Position numbers and translations under genes: made by a program. A model generated the notes under the pieces. That model was given only the letters and a program-made list of their open reading frames with translations, was not told where the DNA came from and searched no databases. A stretch of 64,000 bases of DNA, taken from NCBI RefSeq assembly GCF_003244875.1, contig NZ_LXXZ01000013.1:62001-126000 (forward strand), given 5' to 3'. Positions within the stretch are counted from its first letter, which is position 1. The number at the start of each line of letters is the position of its first letter. Shown here one piece after another: positions 7,291-14,014 of this stretch. This DNA comes from Stenotrophomonas sepilia (GTDB lineage Bacteria; Pseudomonadota; Gammaproteobacteria; Xanthomonadales; Xanthomonadaceae).

Positions 7291-7461
7291 ATGAGCGACA
7301 ACAACCCGATGGAGGACTTGCAGATGCGCAAGCTCGCCGCCGAGATTCGCAAGATCAACCGCGAAAGCGAAAAGCTGATGACGGAGACCCGCTGGTATCC
7401 GCTCGCGGTCGCTACGGCGCTGGTCACGGCCATCATCACGATCACCAAGCTGTTCCTGTAA
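7291..7461 (+). CDS. Small C-tail-anchored membrane protein
   Basis: 56 residues. The first 35 are charged and helical, probably a coiled coil (MRKLAAEIRKINRESEKLM). One transmembrane helix follows (about residues 38-55) and ends the chain, so most of the protein should face the cytoplasm. GGAG precedes the ATG. No family is recognised. Confidence 0.65.
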   Translation: MSDNNPMEDLQMRKLAAEIRKINRESEKLMTETRWYPLAVATALVTAIITITKLFL

Positions 7462-7485
7462 CAGCACACCGCCAAATCCACCCGA

Positions 7486-7508
7486 AGCCGCCGCAAGGCG
7501 GCTTTTTT
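7486..7508 (+). terminator. Terminator hairpin in repeated cassette, copy 1
   Basis: AGCCGCC-GCAA-GGCGGCT followed by five further T. It is part of a 45-bp block (7487-7531) that includes a CCGGAGAAAGCC ribosome-binding site and ATGAAC, repeated exactly at 8139-8183. Confidence 0.8.
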
Positions 7509-7525
7509 GTTGCCCGGAGAAAGCC

Positions 7526-8125
7526 ATGAACAAAATTCCTTCCGCCCTGATCGCCGCCGCTCTGCATGTGGCCCCCAAGAATGACGTTCGCTTCTACTTG
7601 AATGGCGTGCTGATTGAGTCGCACGCCGATGGTGCGATCATCGTTGCTACAGACGGCCACCGCATGCTGGTGGTGCGCACCAGTCTGCCGTGGGATCTCG
7701 GCAAGATCATCGTGCCGCGCGATGCGTGCGAGCTGATCGCCAAGATGAAGGGCGACGTCGATTTCAGCGCTGTGGGCGACGCGAAGAGGTTCAAGGCGGA
7801 TCGCGGCTGCCAGGCCATCGAGTTTGCCGCCATTGACGGCACCTACCCGGACTGGCGAGCTGTCGTATCCAAGCCGAACGAGTTGAAGCCATCTGGCTTT
7901 GATCCGTCTGTCCTCGAAGGCGTGGTGAAGGCCGCCGGGGTGCTCCGCAAGGCGTTCGGCGGCAAGGCCACTTCGCTGATCCCGGTGACTGGCGGCGATG
8001 TGACGGCAATGTTCGCCGTAGGCGGCATCACCGATGCCTACATCAGGAGCGCCGCTTTCGTCGTCATGCCGATGCGCGATTCGGCTTACCCGGAAGCACT
8101 GTGCAGCGACGCGCTCCGCGCTTAA
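7526..8125 (+). CDS. Beta sliding clamp-like protein lacking the first domain
   Basis: 199 residues. FYLNGVLIE and ATDGHR (residues 41-46) match the start of E. coli DnaN domain II; IDGTYPDWRAV matches the DGRFPDYR block; the end SAAFVVMPMR matches the clamp C-terminus SAAYVVMPMR, which forms the partner-binding pocket. DnaN has three domains in 366 residues; this protein covers the equivalents of II and a short III. It may work as a clamp with a different number of subunits, or as a decoy for host clamp partners. Confidence 0.8.
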   Translation: MNKIPSALIAAALHVAPKNDVRFYLNGVLIESHADGAIIVATDGHRMLVVRTSLPWDLGKIIVPRDACELIAKMKGDVDFSAVGDAKRFKADRGCQAIEFAAIDGTYPDWRAVVSKPNELKPSGFDPSVLEGVVKAAGVLRKAFGGKATSLIPVTGGDVTAMFAVGGITDAYIRSAAFVVMPMRDSAYPEALCSDALRA

Positions 8126-8137
8126 CCCGAACCCATC

Positions 8138-8160
8138 AGCCGCCGCAAGGCGGCTTTTTT
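8138..8160 (+). terminator. Terminator hairpin in repeated cassette, copy 2
   Basis: Same AGCCGCC-GCAA-GGCGGCT stem and T run as at 7486. The surrounding 8139-8183 is identical over 45 bp to 7487-7531, including ribosome-binding site and start codon. Confidence 0.8.
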
Positions 8161-8177
8161 GTTGCCCGGAGAAAGCC

Positions 8178-8501
8178 ATGAACCTCGACAACTACGCCCC
8201 CGCGAGCGCGAAGCGCATAGCCGTGGCGCTGGTGGATGCCGCCCTCGCCGCTGGTTACTCGCTCGGCGTCTACGACGGCGAAGAAACCACGGTTCGGCAC
8301 AGCCGCGACCGGCAAGAAGTGTTGGAGGCCCTCGCCTCTACCGACCACGATCACCTGCGGTTCTACCGCCCGGACGCGACAAAGGCGGGGTTTGTGCTCC
8401 TGATTTGGGAGAACGGGGACGACGCCGCGAGCGACTGGAGCGACAACGACGAGACCAACGCGCTGGTGATGCCGGTGCTGCGCGGGCTGGGGGTGCTGTG
8501 A
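8178..8501 (+). CDS. Hypothetical early phage protein
   Basis: 107 residues, acidic and soluble. The N-terminal segment (SAKRIAVALVDAALAAGYSLGVYDGEE) and the rest look like a compact alpha/beta fold; AALAAGYSLGVYDGEE and LVMPVLRGL are conserved-looking. It starts within the second copy of the 45-bp cassette. The stop overlaps the next ATG by one base. No function can be given. Confidence 0.7.
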   Translation: MNLDNYAPASAKRIAVALVDAALAAGYSLGVYDGEETTVRHSRDRQEVLEALASTDHDHLRFYRPDATKAGFVLLIWENGDDAASDWSDNDETNALVMPVLRGLGVL

Positions 8502-8941
8502 TGGAACTGCGCACCTACGGAACCCGCAACGTGTTCCTGGCACAGCCGGGGCGCTATCACGAACAACTGGCGGCGACCGCGATGACGCCGCAGCAAGCCG
8601 AGGAGTTCGCCACCGTGGTCAACCGCGCAATCAGGGATACCGACTTCGACCCCATCGACCTCGCGCAGCTGGCGAGTGGGTGGACGTGGCCCGAGCCGAG
8701 CAGCACTGCGCCGCTGGGCATTGAGGACTCGCAATTCCTTGTCGAGGTGGCGCGCATGCTGCACCGCCTCTGGCAGGAGGTCGGCGAGCAGTGGAGCGGC
8801 GTGTGGGCCTACGACATCGCCGACCCGCTGGGAGGATGGCTGTCGAGGAACGGCATCGACCACGAGACCGCCGATGGTGTGGCGCGCGCCGAGCAGCAGG
8901 CCCGCGCATGGATCGCCGAGGGCATGGGAGCAGCGCGATGA
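8501..8941 (+). CDS. Hypothetical early phage protein
   Basis: 146 residues, soluble, acidic, Trp-rich in the middle (LHRLWQEVGEQWSGVWAYD). It starts on the stop codon of the previous gene and overlaps the next start by 4 bases, so four genes from 8178 to 9377 form one translationally coupled set. No family is recognised. Confidence 0.7.
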   Translation: MELRTYGTRNVFLAQPGRYHEQLAATAMTPQQAEEFATVVNRAIRDTDFDPIDLAQLASGWTWPEPSSTAPLGIEDSQFLVEVARMLHRLWQEVGEQWSGVWAYDIADPLGGWLSRNGIDHETADGVARAEQQARAWIAEGMGAAR

Positions 8942-9120
8942 GCTACCGCGAGGAGGACATCATGTTCGAGACCGAAAAGGCGTGGGTGCTGCGCAAGGGA
9001 CCGAACCATTTTGAGGTCTACAAAATCGGCCTCACCCACTCGACACGCCACGGCATTTTTCACAACATCCCCGGCGCGCTGGATCGCGCCATTGAGCACG
9101 CAAAGGGCCTGTCGCAATGA
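8938..9120 (+). CDS. Small hypothetical early protein
   Basis: 60 residues starting with an ATGA overlap. Segments such as AWVLRKGPNHFEVYKIG suggest a small beta-rich fold with a C-terminal helix. A possible later Met is at residue 9, preceded by AGGAGG-like sequence (GAGGACATC). No family is recognised. Confidence 0.6.
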   Translation: MSYREEDIMFETEKAWVLRKGPNHFEVYKIGLTHSTRHGIFHNIPGALDRAIEHAKGLSQ

Positions 9121-9377
9121 GCAACGACAACGAGCTGGCTGTACCTGCCGGTGACAAGCTGGTCACCCTGGGCGACCGATCGGTCTCCTACGGTCCCCGC
9201 CAAGCGTTCGATGGAAGCGTCGAGCCTTGCGCACCGATGGCCGCGCAGTTTTGGGGCGTCTATCGCTGGGCCGGTAAGGACCGCTGGTGGTGGATTGCCG
9301 ACGTGGCCGACGAGGACACCGCCCGCGCAGTGGCCGCCGCCTACCTGCTGAACGTCAAGCCCGATTGGGCGCACTGA
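9117..9377 (+). CDS. Hypothetical early protein
   Basis: 86 residues starting with an ATGA overlap. It contains the Trp-rich stretch FWGVYRWAGKDRWWWIADV, then a helix ending the chain. It closes the coupled set of four; a hairpin cassette follows at 9396. The function is unknown. Confidence 0.65.
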   Translation: MSNDNELAVPAGDKLVTLGDRSVSYGPRQAFDGSVEPCAPMAAQFWGVYRWAGKDRWWWIADVADEDTARAVAAAYLLNVKPDWAH

Positions 9378-9395
9378 CCGACAACCACCGCTGAT

Positions 9396-9421
9396 CCCGA
9401 GGCCCGCCTAGTGCGGGCCTT
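9396..9421 (+). terminator. Hairpin in second repeated cassette, copy 1
   Basis: GGCCCGC (9401-9407) pairs with GCGGGCC (9413-9419), followed by TTCGCATTTCTGGAG and the ATG at 9441. The 26 bp at 9396-9421 are identical to 11578-11603. The T run is weak, so termination may be partial. Confidence 0.6.
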
Positions 9422-9440
9422 CGCATTTCTGGAGCACACC

Positions 9441-10061
9441 ATGCAAATCTACGTTGCCTGCCTTGCCTCATATAACGCTGGCGTCCTGCACGGCGAGTGG
9501 ATCGACTTGGAGGGACGCGACGCCGACGACGTGCGCGATGAGATTGCCCGCATCCTGCGCGAGTCGCCGCACCCGAACGTGACCGTTGATTGCCCGGATT
9601 GCGGCGGTACTGGAACCACATACGTCCCCCGAGTATTCGGCGGGGCGGAATGCACGGCGTGTGGCGGAAGCGGCAAGGTCGCCAGCGCCGAGGAGTGGGC
9701 CGTCCACGACTACGACGACGTGTTCGGGGATACCTGGGGCGAGCACCCCGACCTGGACAAGCTGTGCGCATTGCAAGAGCGGCTGGACGAGTTGCACAAC
9801 GACACCGAACGCGCCGCCTACACGGCCTTCTGCGACCACGAGGGCCTCGACGATGTGACCGTGGAGCAGTTCCGCGAAGCCTACGTGGGCCAGTTCGATA
9901 GCTGGGCCGACTTTGCCGAGAACTATGTGGACGAATCGGGGCTTCTTCACGGCGTGCCCGACGCCCTCTCCCGCTACTTCGACTACGAGAGCTATGGCCG
10001 CGACATTCGGCTCAACGGTGACGCGTTTGAGGTGAGCGGCTTCTACTTCTGGAGCCGCTAA
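9441..10061 (+). CDS. ardA: ArdA antirestriction protein with inserted zinc knuckle
   Basis: 206 residues. The start IYVACLASYNAGVLHGEWIDL, then AEEWAVHDYDD, FDSWADFAENY and the C-terminal FDYESYGRDI are ArdA landmarks; ArdA mimics DNA and blocks type I restriction enzymes. Between the first and second domains is an extra segment of about 30 residues with Cys51-x2-Cys54-GGTG and Cys71-x2-Cys74-GGSG, the DnaJ-type zinc pattern. Ordinary ArdA is about 165-175 residues. It occupies the early region, as Ocr does in T7. GGAG lies 7 bases before the ATG. Confidence 0.88.
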   Translation: MQIYVACLASYNAGVLHGEWIDLEGRDADDVRDEIARILRESPHPNVTVDCPDCGGTGTTYVPRVFGGAECTACGGSGKVASAEEWAVHDYDDVFGDTWGEHPDLDKLCALQERLDELHNDTERAAYTAFCDHEGLDDVTVEQFREAYVGQFDSWADFAENYVDESGLLHGVPDALSRYFDYESYGRDIRLNGDAFEVSGFYFWSR

Positions 10062-10131
10062 CGCCGCTTCCGCAAGACCCTGCGCCAATACAGGTATGTG
10101 CGATGCGCCGGCACCGAGCTAGTCCACACCC

Positions 10132-10149
10132 ATACGACTAGGTGAAGGG
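10132..10149 (+). promoter_or_regulatory. Candidate phage-type RNA polymerase promoter
   Basis: ATACGACT, seven bases, then GGG. The T7 promoter has the same eight bases and the same spacing to GGG. The seven bases between differ. It lies 6 bp before the small frame at 10155. It is a single site, so chance is possible. Confidence 0.3.
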
Positions 10150-10154
10150 CCGTA

Positions 10155-10277
10155 ATGGCGACTTCTACGCGGGGGTCAATCATCAAATGGTCCTTGGGGT
10201 CGGGAGTGGCGATCACGCCCTTCAGCCCTAATCATAAGGCCAATCTCGATATTTGGCACTCATTGTTCCATTTGTAG
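10155..10277 (+). CDS. Possible mini-gene
   Basis: 40 codons from ATG, preceded by GGTGAAGGG at a slightly long distance. The sequence is MATSTRGSIIKWSLGSGV and onward, with no family signature. It fills most of the gap between ArdA and the coupled mini-gene series. Evidence is weak. Confidence 0.3.
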   Translation: MATSTRGSIIKWSLGSGVAITPFSPNHKANLDIWHSLFHL

Positions 10278-10302
10278 CACTTGCATAACAGGAGACTTAC
10301 AT

Positions 10303-10443
10303 ATGCGTAACGCAGATTTCACCGCAAACTCGACCCTGGTGATCGTCAACGTGGCCCTCCGCGTCCACCAGTTCGGCCCGTTCTTGGTATTCGAGCGGGA
10401 GGTTTTGGTCCTGCATGAACGGACCTACGAGGTGCCCGAATGA
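10303..10443 (+). CDS. Mini-gene 1 of overlapping series
   Basis: 46 residues with a clear ribosome-binding site (AGGAG, 8 bases before ATG). The sequence is amphipathic beta-like (LVIVNVALRVHQFGPFLVFE). The stop overlaps the next start as ATGA. The strong ribosome-binding site and the chain of overlaps support it as a real gene. The function is unknown. Confidence 0.6.
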   Translation: MRNADFTANSTLVIVNVALRVHQFGPFLVFEREVLVLHERTYEVPE

Positions 10444-10607
10444 TTCGGACCATCAATTTCGACCATAACGAGAAGCGCGGCGCTCTCCGCGCGATGCTCG
10501 GCCTACTCAACGAGCGCGTCCAGTTCTCGGTCGTCCCCGAGGACTGTGGCTGGCGGGTGTCGTATCCGGTCCCACCCGCGGCCCCAACGGAGACCCCTCG
10601 GCCATGA
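10440..10607 (+). CDS. Mini-gene 2 of overlapping series
   Basis: 55 residues, started by a 4-base overlap with mini-gene 1. MIRTINFDHNEKRGALRAML suggests a small alpha/beta protein with a Pro-rich tail. Its stop overlaps the next ATG by 4 bases. No family is recognised. Confidence 0.55.
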   Translation: MIRTINFDHNEKRGALRAMLGLLNERVQFSVVPEDCGWRVSYPVPPAAPTETPRP

Positions 10608-10756
10608 CTTCACTGCACCAGTCGGGATCAATCTCTCCCGTGGTACTTGATTCCTACGGACGCGCCATCATTGTGGCCTGTAGTCTGCCCGACGGCAGCG
10701 TCATGCTGTCGGGCTGCGCATCCGCAGACGACCAGGGGGGCGTTCTCAGTCTATGA
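10604..10756 (+). CDS. Mini-gene 3 of overlapping series
   Basis: 50 residues, again with ATGA overlaps at both ends. The sequence is beta-rich (VVLDSYGRAIIVACSLPDG) and ends DDQGGVLSL. No family is recognised; support is mainly the arrangement. Confidence 0.5.
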   Translation: MTSLHQSGSISPVVLDSYGRAIIVACSLPDGSVMLSGCASADDQGGVLSL

Positions 10757-10881
10757 GTACGGTGAGACGGACAATAGCCAGCGCGGTAGTCCGCGTAGGG
10801 CAAGGACTGTTTTTTGCATCCGTGGTCGGGGCCATTGTGACCCTGGCGGCGATGCTGGCACTACCGTTCTTAAAACACTGA
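10753..10881 (+). CDS. Mini-gene 4: small membrane peptide
   Basis: 42 residues: a basic start (MSTVRRTIASAVVRVGQG), then one transmembrane helix and the end PFLKH. It closes the chain of four coupled genes. The topology suits a small inner-membrane effector of the infected cell. The function is unknown. Confidence 0.55.
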   Translation: MSTVRRTIASAVVRVGQGLFFASVVGAIVTLAAMLALPFLKH

Positions 10882-10989
10882 AACGTAAGACCTTTTTGTG
10901 GAGCGCAGCCGGGGGTGGCGGCGCATTACAACGCCGTGAGCAGGGGACAGGACGGCCCCTTCGCAGGGCAGAAGTAGCTGGACCTGTTC

Positions 10990-11136
10990 GTGAAAGCCTT
11001 TGGATATGAGATCGGAATCGACCCCTCCCCCACGCCTTGGCAGCGTGGTTTCTGGATGGACAAAATTGGCAAGAATGCCATCAACATTGGCTTGGGCCTT
11101 GTAATCCTTACATTGCGGCTCCAAGATAGACCCTGA
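10990..11136 (+). CDS. Possible small membrane-associated protein
   Basis: 48 codons from a GTG: KAFGYEIGIDPSPTPWQRGF, then DKIGKNAINIGLGLVILTL, a hydrophobic end. The ribosome-binding site is weak (GGGCAG). The coding look is fair but the start is uncertain. The 108 bp before it hold only very short frames. Confidence 0.4.
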   Translation: MKAFGYEIGIDPSPTPWQRGFWMDKIGKNAINIGLGLVILTLRLQDRP

Positions 11137-11157
11137 TGGTTTCCCAAGGGGGAACCA
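11137..11157. promoter_or_regulatory. Inverted repeat before winged-helix gene
   Basis: TGGTTTCCC (11137-11145) and GGGGAACCA (11149-11157) form a dyad with one imperfect pair and a 3-base centre. It lies 25 bp before the gene at 11183, so an operator is likelier than a terminator (no T run). Confidence 0.4.
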
Positions 11158-11182
11158 TCCCCTTACGGAAAATGAGCGCACC

Positions 11183-11557
11183 ATGAATCTCTCGCAGAAA
11201 GAACTGACGGCCATTCTCACAACCGCACTGTCAGCCTTCCGGGAAGAGATCGACGAGGACATCACCGCCACCCGCATCCTCACCCTACTCGCCGTTGTGG
11301 ACGAGCCGGGCATTCAGCAGGTGGACCTTGAGCGCGTCCTCGGCGGACTCTCTCCCTCCGCAGTGAGCCGCAATGTGCTCGACCTGTCGTCTATCAAGCG
11401 TAACCGCGAGCCGGGGCCTGACTTCCTGGAGCAGCGCCCTGATCCCGCCTACCGCAAGCGCAACCTGATCTTCCCGACGACCAAGGCGCTGCACTGGCTG
11501 GCTTCGCTCGCAGAACGTGTCAACCGCAAGGTGACGGCGCGCGTCGCAGCCGCCTAA
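11183..11557 (+). CDS. Winged-helix DNA-binding protein
   Basis: 124 residues. An N-terminal helix (LSQKELTAILTTALSAFREE) is followed by a MarR-like winged helix: ILTLLAVVDEPGIQQVDLERVLGG then LSPSAVSRNVLDLSS as the recognition helix, a wing with RKRNLIFPT and a final helix. It lies directly before integrase and could be a lysogeny or excision regulator. The exact role is inferred. Confidence 0.7.
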   Translation: MNLSQKELTAILTTALSAFREEIDEDITATRILTLLAVVDEPGIQQVDLERVLGGLSPSAVSRNVLDLSSIKRNREPGPDFLEQRPDPAYRKRNLIFPTTKALHWLASLAERVNRKVTARVAAA

Positions 11558-11577
11558 CCCCCAATACCCCGTTGTGC

Positions 11578-11603
11578 CCCGAGGCCCGCCTAGTGCGGGC
11601 CTT
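11578..11603 (+). terminator. Hairpin in second repeated cassette, copy 2
   Basis: Identical over 26 bp to 9396-9421, with GGCCCGC/GCGGGCC stem followed here by a better T run (CTTTTCATTTTT) and then GGAG before the integrase ATG at 11623. Confidence 0.65.
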
Positions 11604-11622
11604 TTCATTTTTGGAGATACAC

Positions 11623-12867
11623 ATGGCCCTTCGCCTCAAAGGGACCGCGCCCAAGCCGGGTGCGCCCGACAAGCGCTACTACATGCTCGACGTGCAGGAG
11701 GGATACCGCCGCGTGCGCCTGTCCACCGGCACCCGTGACCGCGTGGCCGCCGAGCGCAAGGAGCAGGCGGTCCTCGACGCCCTGCGCGATGACCCCGAGA
11801 TTGCAGAGGACGCGCTGCGGGAGCTGATTAGGGGCAAGTCCCGGTCGGTGCAGATGGCCGTGGCAAAGGCCAAGGTCCGCCAGCGCACCCTCAAGGACGC
11901 GATGGACGAAGCGCTGGACGACCGCAACTTTTGGGGCAAGCTCCGATCCATCGACACCGTGCGTACCAACTGCAAGGTGGTCCAGAGCTACCTGGGCGAG
12001 GAAACGCCCATCAACGACATCACGCAGGCCGGGGTCAACGACATGGCCCAGCGCATGCTCGCCGACAAGGCGGCTCCCGCCACGGTGAACCGCAAGATGC
12101 AGTGCCTCCTCGCCCTGTTGAAACGCGAGAGGAAGGCCGGCCGATTCTTGGGAGAGCTGCCCGAGTACAGCTTGGCAGACGAGCGGGACAACGCACGCAC
12201 GTTCGTCCTGAACGTCGAGGACGAGGAAATGATCCTGGCGCGGCTGCTGGAGTGGGACACGCTGCCGACCGGCCCTGCCGGAGGGCACCCACGGGTGCGC
12301 GACGGGGCGGACTACCGCGACCTGTTCGTGTGCCTCGCTGACCTGGGCTGCCGCATGAGTCAGGCCATCGGCATCCGGTGGTCCGAAATAGTCGAGCAGG
12401 GCGGAAGGCTCCACGTCCGCTTCTGGCGGCACGCTACGCTCAAGAAGGGGCGTCCCCGCACCCTACCCTGCACCGCCCGCGTCGCCGAGGTTCTACAGCG
12501 GCGCAAGGACGCCCTGGCGGCCACCTCGGACGGCCCCTTCACCATGCTCAATCGCACGCGCGCCGACCGGCTGTGGCAATGGGCCATCAAGGGGACACAT
12601 CTCGCTTCCGAGAAGGAGTGCGTGCCACATGCGCTCCGCCATACCTGCGCCACCCGGCTGCTGCTGGCGACCGGCAACATCAAGCTCGTGCAGGAGTGGC
12701 TCGGCCACCGCGACATCCAGACCACCTCAGCGGTCTACGCAAAGGTACTGGCCGAGCAATCGCTCCAGGGCATGTCTGCGCTGGAGCAGTTCCGCCTCCC
12801 CGCCGCCTCGAACGGAACAGGTGACGTTCCGAGACAGGGATCAATTGCCAAATCGGGAATCCAATAG
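11623..12867 (+). CDS. int: Tyrosine recombinase integrase of prophage 1
   Basis: 414 residues from the ATG with GGAG upstream. The C-terminal catalytic domain shows LGCRMSQAIGIRW (first Arg), HALRHTCATR with His336 and Arg339, WLGHRDIQTT and the Tyr in VYAKV. The N-terminal part is a SAM-like arm and core-binding region. It catalyses integration at the adjacent tRNA-Leu. The ATG lies within the second type of hairpin cassette. Confidence 0.93.
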   Translation: MALRLKGTAPKPGAPDKRYYMLDVQEGYRRVRLSTGTRDRVAAERKEQAVLDALRDDPEIAEDALRELIRGKSRSVQMAVAKAKVRQRTLKDAMDEALDDRNFWGKLRSIDTVRTNCKVVQSYLGEETPINDITQAGVNDMAQRMLADKAAPATVNRKMQCLLALLKRERKAGRFLGELPEYSLADERDNARTFVLNVEDEEMILARLLEWDTLPTGPAGGHPRVRDGADYRDLFVCLADLGCRMSQAIGIRWSEIVEQGGRLHVRFWRHATLKKGRPRTLPCTARVAEVLQRRKDALAATSDGPFTMLNRTRADRLWQWAIKGTHLASEKECVPHALRHTCATRLLLATGNIKLVQEWLGHRDIQTTSAVYAKVLAEQSLQGMSALEQFRLPAASNGTGDVPRQGSIAKSGIQ

Positions 12868-12926
12868 CACAACTGACCGTCGCCAGCTTATTTTTCAATC
12901 ACTTAGGCAATCTGTGCTCGGCCAGA

Positions 12927-13013
12927 TGGTGCGAAAGGCGGGACTCGAACCCGCACGAGGTCACCCTCACTGGAACCTAAATCCAGGGCGTCTACCAATT
13001 CCGCCACTTTCGC
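12927..13013 (-). tRNA. tRNA-Leu(UAG), attachment site of prophage 1
   Basis: 87 bases including encoded CCA. Acceptor stem GCGAAAG/CTTTCGC, long variable arm typical of Leu, anticodon loop TTTAGGT with anticodon TAG. The 3' end points to the integrase gene, the usual orientation for a tRNA used as attB whose end is rebuilt by the phage. The second copy of the repeat lies outside the window. Confidence 0.95.
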
Positions 13014-13149
13014 GTGGCCGGCGCAGGTGTTCATTGTCGCAGGCGATGGCGGGAAGCGGAAGGCCTGCACAAAACTGAACATGGCAATGGTGCGCAGCCC
13101 GCGCGTTGAACCACCCCGGCGAGCGCAAGCTCATCCGGGGTGGCGGGGT

Positions 13150-13518
13150 TCACTGCTGCGGCCTGGCCTTGGCCGACGCCGTATCGGCACCCTGCCCGGC
13201 TGCAGGATCCACCTTGCGGATCTCCACGCCCCCGTCGCCGGTGCGCCGCAGGGCCGCCGGCTCCGGCGTGGCCTTGCGCACATCCACCGAACCATCCGCA
13301 TTGCGCTGCACGTCCACCGCATCGGGCAGGGCCTCCCGCTCTGCCGGCTGAGCCGGCTGCATCTGCATGACCTCACCGACCGGGCGCGCAGGAGCACTTT
13401 CAGTGCCAGCATCGCGTTCGACGGTCTGCGCGGGATTGTCGGCGGGCGCGCAGGCCGCCAGTGCCAGCAACGCGAAGGAAACCCACAGCGTGCGGTGCAA
13501 TCGATTGATATGAGCCAT
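13150..13518 (-). CDS. Putative lipoprotein
   Basis: 122 residues from the ATG with GGAAG upstream. A signal peptide ends in the lipobox LAAC (LLALAACAP), so the mature protein is probably lipid-modified. The remainder is Pro/Glu-rich and repeats related phrases (NADGSVDVRK, GDGGVEIRK). This looks like a host periplasmic protein with a low-complexity stalk. The function is unknown. Confidence 0.75.
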   Translation of the reverse strand: MAHINRLHRTLWVSFALLALAACAPADNPAQTVERDAGTESAPARPVGEVMQMQPAQPAEREALPDAVDVQRNADGSVDVRKATPEPAALRRTGDGGVEIRKVDPAAGQGADTASAKARPQQ

Positions 13519-13713
13519 CAACATCTTCCTTCGTGCATGCGCCGTCGGCGCGGAAGATCCATTGGGTGCGATGCAGGATGCGATGCGGTGAGATGCAGCG
13601 CACAGCATTGATAACACTGATGACGCGTATGACCCTGATTTCAGCATTGCTTCAGTCGATCCACGCCATGCGCGGATGAAATGCCCCCCCCCAGCGAACA
13701 GGCAAGACAAAAG

Positions 13714-13733
13714 CCACTTGGCGAACCAAGTGG
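13714..13733 (-). terminator. Orphan copy of tRNA-Lys terminator
   Basis: CCACTTGG-CGAA-CCAAGTGG with AGCGAACAGGCAAGA in front, the same block found at the real tRNA-Lys terminator (13911-13930). No tRNA is joined to this copy. Confidence 0.6.
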
Positions 13734-13910
13734 GAAGCTGCCGCGCATTCGCGCCGCAGCCCCACGCTTTGCGCGGCAAAGCGCGGGCCCCACTTCATCA
13801 GCCGCCACATCCCCGCGGCTTCGCCGCGCCCCCTTGACTCAAGGGGGCTCCACTCCAGCCAGCACCGCTGGCATCTGCAGATGCCCCTCAGCGAACAGGC
13901 AAGAAAAAAG

Positions 13911-13930
13911 CCACTTGGCGAACCAAGTGG
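13911..13930 (-). terminator. Terminator of first tRNA-Lys
   Basis: CCACTTGG-CGAA-CCAAGTGG; read on the minus strand the stem is followed by a run of T (plus-strand AAGAAAAAAG at 13901-13910). It lies 8 bp past the tRNA 3' end. Confidence 0.75.
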
Positions 13931-13938
13931 CTTTCGTC

Positions 13939-14014
13939 TGGTGGGCTGTCAAGGATTCGAACCTTGGACCTATTGATTAAGAGTCAACTGCTCTACCAAC
14001 TGAGCTAACAGCCC
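13939..14014 (-). tRNA. tRNA-Lys(CUU), copy 1
   Basis: 76 bases with encoded CCA. Acceptor GGGCTGT/ACAGCCC, D-arm AGCTCAGTTGGTAGAGC, anticodon loop CTCTTAA with anticodon CTT, T-arm with GGTTCGAATCC. Confidence 0.97.

Larger units (their letters stand above)
1..12990. mobile_element. Prophage 1: temperate T7-like podovirus (right part)
   Basis: Genes read tail fibre, tail protein, holin, small terminase, large terminase, lysis, then a gene-free control region, early genes and integrase. The first part matches the T7 gp17-17.5-18-19 order. The integrase gene ends 60 bp from the 3' end of tRNA-Leu, whose 3' end faces the prophage, so the right attachment site probably lies in that tRNA. The left end, including any phage RNA polymerase and replication genes, lies outside the window. 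Confidence 0.8.
13519..13938. other. Intergenic stretch with duplicated tRNA terminator
   Basis: No gene is seen over 420 bp. It holds the lipoprotein's upstream region, a nine-base C run near 13684, an orphan copy of the tRNA-Lys terminator (13714-13733), hairpins around CCGCGG-CTTCG-CCGCG and CCCCTT-GACTC-AAGGGG, and the true tRNA-Lys terminator. Confidence 0.6.

Noticed and set aside
7487-8183. CRISPR-like pair of 45-bp repeats
   Set aside because: Only two copies 652 bp apart, with a gene between them. They are gene-leader cassettes, not an array.
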